A stretch of 24,094 nt of DNA from Beroe ovata (lineage: Eukaryota; Ctenophora; Nuda; Beroida; Beroidae), in assembly GCA_946803715.1 (NCBI GenBank), contig CAMPET010000037.1, forward strand, positions 2,298 through 26,391, read 5' to 3'. A program made the position numbers and the translations under genes. A model generated the notes under the pieces. It was not told the DNA's origin, searched no databases, and worked only from the letters and a program-made list of their open reading frames with translations. This document shows positions 10,061 through 24,094 of the stretch, piece after piece (the stretch's first letter is position 1; each line of letters opens with the position of its first letter).

Positions 10061-10430
10061 CACCTATCATTGTGACATTTAAATGACACAACCCATGCAA
10101 TATGCATACCATGTATAATCTTGGCAACCTTCACACCAAAGTCAGCTCTTCAATTATGAGATCATCTGACATTTCTGAAGACATTCCGAATACTCGAGAG
10201 TCCACTTCTGATTGCATATTTCATCACATATATAACTTTATTAATCATTTCAACATGTTATCATCTCGTGACTTTGATTTAACTGGCTTTATCTCACAGT
10301 GAACATGATACATTTCAACTGATGAGTTCTATCAATCAATCATTGTTATTTGTAATATAAGTTTGAATGGATTTGCAATATTGTCAAATAAAAGAAGCCA
10401 TTCACTTAAACACCCTAATCCCTGTACAGC
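10061..10430. other. Upstream flank of the polo-like kinase gene
   Basis: AT-rich sequence with no recognised coding region. The last bases before the start codon (CCTGTACAGC) resemble a splice acceptor, so a non-coding 5' exon could lie upstream. I could not identify a promoter element. Confidence 0.45.
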
Positions 10431-14835
<4,405 letters not shown>

Positions 14836-15644
14836 TTGCGCAGCCTGGTCAAGGGCATTCTCTTTGTGCAGACTGGTGTTGTTTTTTGACATGAACTATC
14901 AACTATTTTGAAAATGATCGATTAACTACTTCGAATACAATCGTTGAAAAGTATTTTGTAAGGTTCCAAATTTCTGCAAAGGAACAATCCCTGAAGAGAG
15001 GAGGGAAATTTCTGTTTTCAGATTTGCTTCCGCGAGAAGTGTAGCTTCAGTAAAAAGGGGCTTGAACATGAAGCTGAATTTTGATTATTTGTTTTTCTTC
15101 TTCGAGTACTACACTTGCAGCTCGACGTGAGCATGCCGTCAAGATCAGGGAAACTTTTCACTGTTCACGCCTTTTCCAAATCGATATTCTATTAGAATTG
15201 TACTTCTATTGGTATTTCTAATAAGCAATTAAATCTAGTATGTAGTTATATAATCATATTTTATGTCTAAATTGTTCTTGTCCACTACGTCATTAGCTCG
15301 GAAAATGGATTTGGTTGTAAAACTAGAATTACTTCGCTGGCGGGATCTTAACCCTGTCAATCTGGCATGATGGTCATGGTGATTGTTGAGCTCATCCGTG
15401 ACCGCAAAATTAATTTAACTATAAATTATAGCTACAACCGGGATTACCGATCCGAAGACATGTCTAGACATGACATGACATGAAGGCGCGAAAATATTTC
15501 TGTGCACACGCACGTTTGACGTTGCGCGGCGCGCCCCTTATTTACTCGGTGATCATGATGTGTGAAAAGTCGTAAAAACCACGGAGACTGTGCACACGTT
15601 GCGCGCCCCTGCTCTACTCAGTGAACTGAAAAGTCCAAACCATG
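14836..15644. other. Intergenic DNA downstream of PLK1
   Basis: No gene seen. Around 15338 is GCTGGCGGGATCTTAACCCT, a distant match to the core of the small TIR elements at 6164 and 15753. GCGCGGCGCGCCCC patches appear from about 15520 onwards. Confidence 0.5.
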
Positions 15645-15749
15645 ACCACGGAGACGCGCAGCGCGCGCGGAGTATTTGGGTCACGCAGCGCGGGAACAAC
15701 GGAGACGCGCATTGCGCGGAGTATTTGGGTCACGCAGCGCGGTAACAAT
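15645..15749. repeat. GC-rich tandem duplication of about 50 bp
   Basis: Two copies of ACGGAGACGCGC, a GCGCGGAGTATTTGGGTCAC core and GCAGCGCGG(G/T)AACAA follow each other. A partial relative (CCACGGAGACTGTGCACACG) lies about 65 bases upstream. Composition is far richer in CpG than the surroundings. Confidence 0.8.
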
Positions 15750-15752
15750 CAC

Positions 15753-15849
15753 TTTGTAGGATTTCACCCTACCCTTGCTGGCGGGATTTTATCCCTGGCA
15801 AGGGCGGATTGAAAATCGCGCGCACGACGGTAGGGTAAAATCCTACAAA
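15753..15849. mobile_element. Small TIR element (MITE-like), copy 2
   Basis: Terminal inverted repeats of about 20 bases face each other: TTTGTAGGATTTCACCCTAC on the left, and GGTAGGGTAAAATCCTACAA on the right. The 97-bp element has no coding capacity. Its interior (GCTGGCGGGATTTTATCCCT) matches the copy at 6164-6286. No clear target-site duplication can be fixed by eye. Confidence 0.8.
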
Positions 15850-15928
15850 CAATTACTATATACGAATTATTTCTCGCGCGCGCTTTCACTTGACCTATGT
15901 TTCTCATCTGAGAAATTTTGTCAAGCGA

Positions 15929-16092
15929 TACCGCTGATGTAAGCCACGAAACGAAATTCTTGACTGGGGCTATCATCGATCGACAATTGTCGATCGATGA
16001 TAGACCCTGTCGAGAATTTCGTTTGCGGCGCAAAATTATTCTCAGACAGCTGCTTCGCGGCTTGCATCAGTGGTCTAGCATTGCCAGACAAA
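15929..16092. repeat. Long inverted repeat centred at 15986/15987
   Basis: The innermost 17 bases of each arm pair perfectly (CTATCATCGATCGACAA against its complement). Pairing continues outward through GAAATTC and GCTGATG/CATCAG with mismatches and a loop in the right arm. The right arm is the complement of the repeat at 6330-6538. The whole is either a foldback element or two copies inserted head to head. Confidence 0.8.
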
Positions 16093-16270
16093 TCGACAAC
16101 AGACAAGGGAGCTCCTTCATCAAACATGGAAGGGCGAAACAGTGGACTCCCATAAGTGCAAATTTGATTATGCTTAATCTTATTCTTGCTCCAAATAAAG
16201 GATTAATCAAATCATTATAGACTTACCCTGAATTTGCAGCATGCTATGAAAAAAGCTGAAGAGAAAAATT

Positions 16271-17131
16271 ATGGCAGGAATGCTTTGTCAAAGACTTGTG
16301 GTGAAAAGTTATAACTGTGTGAGATGTGTCAGTCATCTTGGGAGCCATGACCCTGACATGTCAAAAGATACATTATTCAATGAAAAGTTTGAAGTGCGAG
16401 AACAAGTTTATCTTAGACCTGTAAACCCAATCATGTCATTTTTGCTGTCTAAGACTTGGAAATTGAGGAATAAGGTATGCAAACATTTCTATTCATTTCA
16501 TATATGACATTTCAATCTATTCAAAAGTTTTTGACATTGCATCAAATCACTTTAAAACTGTAAACCATGGTATGATGTGGCTATTTTGGAATTGAAATGG
16601 CCTTGCCATATGAGAGCCAAATTCCTTATTATGTTTATTGCCTCATCTGAACTTTTGTTACAGTGTGCCATTTTGTTTGGTGGAAAAGTTCCAGAGATAA
16701 AATCAGAAGCAGAGGTTAATGAGAGAAATGAGCTGATGTATCGATTAGAAGAATTTTACCTGGAAATTCCTCAGAGGATGCCTGATCAGCAGTGGTTTGG
16801 TGACTTAATTGACCACTACATGAAATATAATGATGTAGATGGTGCGAGAGACATTTGGAAGTGGATAGCAGCTCATGATATTTGGATCAATATGGACCAG
16901 GATGTTATTGATAAGTTTGAAGAGTTTTTCGCTATAAATGACCCTAAATCACTGACAAAACTCTCTGATCACCAACATCAGTTAAGATTAGAACTGCAAG
17001 CCAAGTTCAAGGAAATGGAAGACAATCCAGAGAGGTGGTATAAAAAGAGGTTGATTGCTATTGAAAATCCAAAACGCTCTGGAATTCCATTACCTCCTGG
17101 TGACAGGCCTTACAGTGGGGGAGGTTATTAA
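16271..17131 (+). CDS. Probable mitochondrial protein of unknown function, paralogue A
   Basis: I do not recognise the family with confidence. Exons are 16271-16474 and 16664-17131, phase 0, encoding about 223 residues. The N-terminus (MAGMLCQRLVVKSYN) is basic and lacks acids for its first 25 residues, as in mitochondrial presequences. The core has ERNELMYRLEEFYLEIPQRM and QQWFGDLIDHYMKYNDVDGA, a helix-turn-helix pattern reminiscent of a single PPR/TPR unit (similarity to COX5A is weak and unproven). The C-terminus is basic and then Gly/Pro-rich, ending GGGY. It is clearly homologous to the next gene: FNE(K/E)F near the start, then IPQ(R/Q)(M/Y)PD, IDHY and YND(V/F)DGA. The core of paralogue A is one exon where paralogue B has three, so two introns were lost here or gained in B. 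The start ATG is the first in frame. Confidence 0.75.
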
Positions 17132-17393
17132 GATTATGAATCTTTTCCTTATCTGAGGAAACAGCTAGGTTTTTCTATGGATTTGATCTGTTGGTTTTTT
17201 TCTTGTATTTCATCTGTTGTTGAATTTTTGATGATGTTTATACAGTTAACGGAACCTTAATGGAACCTTATATGTTACATTGAAGTTAATCATTGTGATT
17301 TTTTAAGTTACATTGATATGAAGCATAACTCAAGTTGATTGTCTTTTGTTTAATTGATCCAGTTTACAGAACTAGCATATAGATGTGAGAAGG

Positions 17394-18702
17394 ATGCTAA
17401 GATCAATCAGCAGGAGCTTAGTTCGACCAACCGGTCTGAGTTGTATCCAGAATAGGGGAATCAGGGCAAAGCCAGTCTACTTCAATCCTGCTGATGCAGA
17501 TGAGGCGGAGGATGAGAAGTTCAATGAAGAGTTTGGTATAAGTGAGCCCAAACCGCCAGTCGATAGATTGGCAAGCAAAAACGATTCCATTGCATGGATT
17601 GTTGACCCTTACTACAAGATGAAGGCCTATGTAAGAAACAGTCACTTCTCTCCCTTTTATCGAACTTATGTGACGTTTCATCTCATCTTCTTCTCGAATT
17701 TTCAGGTTGGCAAGTTCTTCGGTAGTGCTCTGCATTACAGGCAGTCACCAGAGGAAATAGCCGAGAGAGAGGTTCTGACTGAGCGACTCCACGCTTTCTA
17801 CAGCACCATCCCCCAGCAATACCCAGATGCCCAGTGGTGGAATGATGTTATTGACCACTATGTGAGGTAAGTGTGTTGTGTGTGTGTGTGTGTGTGTGAG
17901 GTTTTTGTGTTTTTGGGTGTTTGGTATGTGTGTATAGAGGTTGGGGGTAAGTCTAGTNGTGTGTGTGTTGTGTGTATGTGTGTGTGTGTTGTATGTATTT
18001 GTATGTGTTGTGTGTATGTGGGTGTGGGCATGTGTAATGTGTATGTGTGTGTTGTGTGTGAATGTGTGTGTGTGTGGATTTGTTTTCTCGGGTGTGATGG
18101 GACAAATGATGGGAGAATGTTAGTCATTATTCGTGTCATTATCTTTGTGTTTTGGCGACTGGAATATTTGCTTTCACACCGCTACTAATGTACCGGTGTT
18201 GTTCCATTATAGCACCATTTCCGCCTCGTTTCTATGGCAACCTTGCACTTTGCAGGTATAACGATTTCGACGGAGCCCAGAAGCTCTGGTATTGGCTGAG
18301 AGATTACAAAATTGATGTAGATAAAGATGTTCTGGACAAGTTTGAACGGTAAGTGTTGTTCCTCTGCCCCCCCCCCGCTCAGATTTATAACCGACTTGTA
18401 GTGTATTCCTAGAGATTGTACTTTAGTGCAGCCACATCATTGACCTATTATCATCCAAGATTAAAATTTATTCTCTAGTTCCAATTCTCAGGAATTGCAC
18501 TATCATCCACTATCATCCACGATAAACCCATATCCAATCCGATATTCTCAGGTTTTTCTACGAAAACGACCCGGTGAGTCTGTTTCAGAAGAGTATTCCG
18601 GCACAGCTGCGTGAACAGACCGAGTACTGGCCAGAGAAACCGCCCTGCAATCTACTCCGGGTTGGGGAACACGGCATTGAGGACCCTGGGCATTGTAACT
18701 AG
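17394..18702 (+). CDS. Probable mitochondrial protein of unknown function, paralogue B
   Basis: Four exons (17394-17630, 17706-17866, 18256-18348, 18552-18702) join in phase and encode about 213 residues. The start is the ATG at 17394 (MLRSISRSLVRPTGLS), an Arg/Ser-rich and acid-free leader typical of mitochondrial import. The middle region (DADEAEDEKFNEEF) is acidic. The conserved core contains LHAFYSTIPQQYPDAQWWND and YNDFDGAQKLWYWLRDYKID, matching paralogue A, which starts 1.1 kb upstream. The C-terminus differs from paralogue A (no basic Gly/Pro tail) and ends DPGHCN. The third intron boundary falls inside the DKFER motif. An AATAAA 232 bases after the stop is a likely polyadenylation signal. 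Homology with paralogue A is seen directly; the function is not known to me. Confidence 0.8.
17867..18080. repeat. TG-rich microsatellite block with an N
   Basis: Long TGTGTG runs with TATG and TTTG variants fill the second intron of paralogue B. The N at 17958 lies inside. Open frames through it are artefacts. Confidence 0.9.
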
Positions 18703-19107
18703 GAGAGAGAGAGGGAAACCTTAGATGCTTAAATTATTGTTGGTGCTTTTGCTTGTCACGAACATGGTGATATGGTGATTTGTGTTCGTCATGATATGGA
18801 GATTGGGTTCATGGATGACTGAGTCATTTGTCGCACAATATTTCTCTGTTGTCAATTATGATATCGGAATATCATGTGCGCTAAGTTTAGAATTGCAATG
18901 CTTGTCATGAACAAGTGATGTCATAATCCAGTGAATAAACCGATTATCGTGTGCATATTATACAGTCGATATTACTATCGGTCCTCTTTTCGCATCTATC
19001 GATTCGTCTATTCTCGATCGCAACAAAGTTTCGATTTTCGCACATTTCCCACTTTTTCATCTGATTGACCTGTCACTCGTGTGCCACTAGCACAATGGTA
19101 TGAGACG
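18703..19107. other. Intergenic space and presumed NDUFS3 promoter region
   Basis: It contains the 3' untranslated region of paralogue B up to about 18960, followed by CGAT-rich sequence (TATCGATTCG, CTCGATCGC) before the NDUFS3 start. No defined promoter motif was identified. Confidence 0.45.
18934..18939 (+). terminator. Candidate polyadenylation signal AATAAA for paralogue B
   Basis: AATAAA lies 232 bases after the stop codon of paralogue B and before NDUFS3. Position and motif are the only evidence. Confidence 0.5.
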
Positions 19108-21367
19108 ATGTTGAGTGCTAGAGCAGCTCTACGTGCCTCGTGTAGGGGAGTGGGAGCACTCCTATTCCCCCACACTCCCACACCACTCCCCCGCACTCCC
19201 ACTACACTCCCTAACTCTGTGAGAGGTCTTGCTGATGCTATCAACGACTTCCAAACGGTAAGAGAATGAGCTTCGAAAATGGCTGAATGTCAAACTTCCT
19301 CTTATCGTATTCCTCTTATCCCTATCCATTTTTTAACTAAGAATGAAACCTCAAATAAAATAACTTAAATTCTGATTATCGATTGGTGGGATGCAGATCT
19401 TCCTATTATATTAGATATTGTATAAATTCCACTCAATCCTCAGACGCACGAAGCAAAAGATCTCCTGATCAGAAAGGGAACTGTTGCGGAGATTGATACA
19501 GCGTACCCTGACGTACCTAAACTCGAGAAATTCGGTAATGTGTTGTGAAGTAACCATTTCTTCAAATGTACGATCAGAACATTGAATACAGAACGTTTCA
19601 TCTTCATAACATATGCCCGATATATCAGGCCAGTATGTTGCGACTATTCTACCAAAATACATACAAGATGTTAGGATGACCAGTACTAAAGAACTGGAGT
19701 TTCTCATTCATCCAGAAGGTACGACTGCAGTCCAAAGTATATTGTGTGTAATGTTTGATGCATTATGTGTCTTGACATTTGACAAGCTCTTCATGTAGAT
19801 GGTTGTTGGATATGCCCCCGGGCGCAAGCGCTCTTCTTTCCTTCCTCCCAAGACGAAACTTTCATCTTAATTAATCCTATTCAAGATCATTGATCACGTT
19901 CATTTCTGCCGATTCTCTCCCGATATTAGTACATTGTTTAACTTGTCGCCACAGCAACCTATCATCTCACAGGAATAGTGCCAGTGCTTGGTATGCTGAG
20001 GGATCACACTAACGCACAGTTCAAAGCTCTTATGGAAATCACAGCTGTAGATGTGCCTTCTCGAGAATACAGGTTCACCACTTGACACCGTGTCATCGAC
20101 GCCAAGTCATTGACACCGCAGCGTGACAAATCTCTAGGACAGTAAAACAGTATTTCCAACATGGAAGCAGTGAAGAATGAAGTGCTATGTTACTGACCAT
20201 TGACCAAGTGATTATCTCTCACTCACAGACATCCCCACAGATTTGAACTTGTGTACTGCCTGCTCTCCCATCGCTATAACGCACGGTGTATCGTCAAGAC
20301 GTACACAGACGAACTGACGCCAGTTGACTCCGTAACAGCACTCTTCAAGTCTGCTGACTGGGGCGAGAGAGAGGTGCGTTTAACCTCCATAAATTGTGGT
20401 GAATCTTTTCCATGTACACATCAACCGCTTTTCTGTTTTCCGCTCAAGTTTTCCTCTCAATAATCAATTATCTCATTATCTCATGAAGAAAAATAAAACA
20501 AAATTGGCAAACTAGGTCTTTGAGTCACACAGGCACACTACCCCTGAGTTGAGCCACCATGCCAACCAGAAGAGAGCCTCATTAATCATTATAACAATCT
20601 CACGCCTCTATTCCCTATCCAGGTTTGGGACATGTATGGCATCTTCTTCTCCGGTCACCCTGATCTCCGGCGAATTCTCACTGATTACGGGTTCGAGGGA
20701 CACCCTCAACGCAAAGACTTCCCCCTTACCGGCTTCACTGAGGTGAGTCACGCTTTTCATCACGCGTGATATTGTGTAACGCGTGATATTGTATCTGTAT
20801 GTGTCACGCCTGATGTTTAGTAACGTACGTTAACGTGTTGTCAATGGTATCGTCTTACGCGTGTCGCCATGGAAATATGAGTCGTGAGATGTTCGGTGTC
20901 TAACTAACAGTACTGAATGTAGCGTGAGTTTTTCCTATTATCCCCCATACATAATATAGTTCTCTGTTACTGAGTATTGACCGAAGACCACACTACATTT
21001 CACAGGTACGGTACGACAATGAGCTGTGTCGAGTGGTGTATGAACCAGTCGAAGTAGCCCAGGAATTCAGAAAATTCGAACTCGACACGCCTTGGGAGCT
21101 TTTCCCTAACTACAGGTATTTTCTAGAATCTAGGTCAAGGGTCTCGGTTATATAGGCAAATGCTCACGTGATATTCGGTTTCAATTGGAATTTTTCTCTG
21201 AAACAATTTTTCTCTCAAAATTGAAATTTTTCTGCATGCATCAGTCGAATTCTTATTCAATTATTTCGCTTCTCGATTCTTGTTATAATCGCTGATAATC
21301 ATTCAGAGAGACGCCTGAGCACTTGTTAGAAGCAGCAAAAGAGGGTCAGCCTGAGGAAGCAAAGTGA
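19108..21367 (+). CDS. NDUFS3: NADH dehydrogenase iron-sulfur protein 3 (complex I 30-kDa subunit)
   Basis: A core subunit of mitochondrial complex I, in the peripheral arm near the quinone site; it holds no iron-sulfur cluster itself. Eight exons join in phase: 19108-19257, 19444-19534, 19629-19718, 19973-20072, 20241-20373, 20623-20742, 21006-21115 and 21307-21367, about 284 residues. The start ([14 protein letters not shown]) is a basic leader for import; the human protein has about 264 residues. Diagnostic motifs are [36 protein letters not shown] and the family signature running from [13 protein letters not shown] through [17 protein letters not shown] to [26 protein letters not shown] follows. 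The C-terminus is short and acidic. The first exon carries a [12 protein letters not shown] stretch from repeated CACTCCC sequence, so the leader may vary in length. All donors read GT; the only clear loose end is whether an upstream 5' exon exists. Confidence 0.97.
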
Positions 21368-21866
21368 TAGAGTAAATAATAAAGGATGTTAAATTATGAA
21401 GGAGTAGGATGAGGGTAATTAAGAATGCATTTTGTATACATTTTAGTTAACAAACTATGAACACGATACGTTTACTAATCGGATGAACGTCATTCTAGAA
21501 CTTACCTATACTTCTTGTATTTACCTATTACATGCGATCTGAGCTGCCCTACTTACTCTGTTTTGAGAGTGAATTTTGGTTCATCTATTCACTTGTTCCT
21601 TGATATTCATGCCTCATGGTATTGATGAACAATTTCACGCGATTTCTATTCTGTATGTCATGATTGATCTTGTTTACTTTGCACAGCGTAGCACTGGAAT
21701 TAATCATAGTTCCTGGCAATTCAAAGTAGGCGATTCTGCTTTCTTCAAATCGTGAACTTTATTTAATGATCTCCAATTTCATAATCTTAACATTCATTCC
21801 CTCAGCTTTTGTCAAACTTCAATACATTTACGATGGTATTATTGACTCCCCCTCCCCCCCCTAGCT
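21368..21866. other. Intergenic region between NDUFS3 and katanin
   Basis: About 500 bases of AT-rich sequence without a recognisable gene. A pyrimidine-rich tract (CTCCCCCTCCCCCCC) ends 5 bases before the katanin ATG. It resembles the tract before a splice acceptor (CTAG), so a 5' untranslated exon could be spliced on here. Confidence 0.5.
21378..21383 (+). terminator. Candidate polyadenylation signal AATAAA for NDUFS3
   Basis: AATAAA lies 11 bases after the NDUFS3 stop codon. This is close but workable; the very short 3' untranslated region would be compact. Confidence 0.5.

Positions 21867-24094
<2,228 letters not shown>

Noticed and set aside
17858-18139. Thr/His-rich minus-strand frame and Val/Cys-rich plus-strand frame
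   Set aside because: Both are translations of the TG microsatellite in an intron of paralogue B.
20549-20746. Open frame reading [17 protein letters not shown]
   Set aside because: Shadow of the NDUFS3 exon 20623-20742, which carries the family signature in another frame.

Overview
This window looks like nuclear DNA of an invertebrate animal. The genes have many introns with GT-AG borders (two candidate GC-AG introns). The proteins are typical of animals, and the AT-rich non-coding DNA is full of microsatellites, short GCGCGC-rich patches and small inverted-repeat elements. An early-branching marine animal such as a sponge is a guess; the sequence does not settle the phylum.

Layout. Positions 56-452 (minus strand) hold a possible small signal-anchor protein of unknown function. 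Positions 1401-5699 (plus) hold the 3' part of a spectrin-repeat gene in ten phase-consistent exons, ending in a C-terminal membrane segment and short tail as in KASH/nesprin proteins. Positions 5700-10430 carry no host gene. They contain a TIR element, a GC-rich repeat, a roughly 1-kb direct duplication, and decayed transposase pieces that look RAG1/Transib-like. Positions 10431-14835 (plus) hold a PLK1-type polo-like kinase; its ATP-loop exon is missing at a single N. Positions 14836-16270 are intergenic and rich in repeats, including a second TIR element and a long inverted repeat. Positions 16271-17131 and 17394-18702 (plus) are two tandem paralogues of an unrecognised, probably mitochondrial protein; the first lacks two introns found in the second. 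Positions 19108-21367 (plus) hold a complete NDUFS3 (complex I 30-kDa subunit). Positions 21867-23577 (plus) hold the first five exons of the katanin p60 ATPase gene (KATNA1), which continues past the window.

The identified genes serve nuclear anchoring (KASH protein), mitosis (PLK1), microtubule severing (katanin) and mitochondria (NDUFS3, probably the paralogue pair). They are ordinary nuclear genes next to each other, and nothing shows that they act as one system. Exons were joined by hand from splice signals, reading phase and family knowledge. All joins that could be phase-checked agree; the N junction in PLK1 could not be checked.

The five single N bases (757, 7719, 10917, 17958, 22777) probably mark assembly joins of unknown length, because homologous sequence or coding continuity breaks at two of them.
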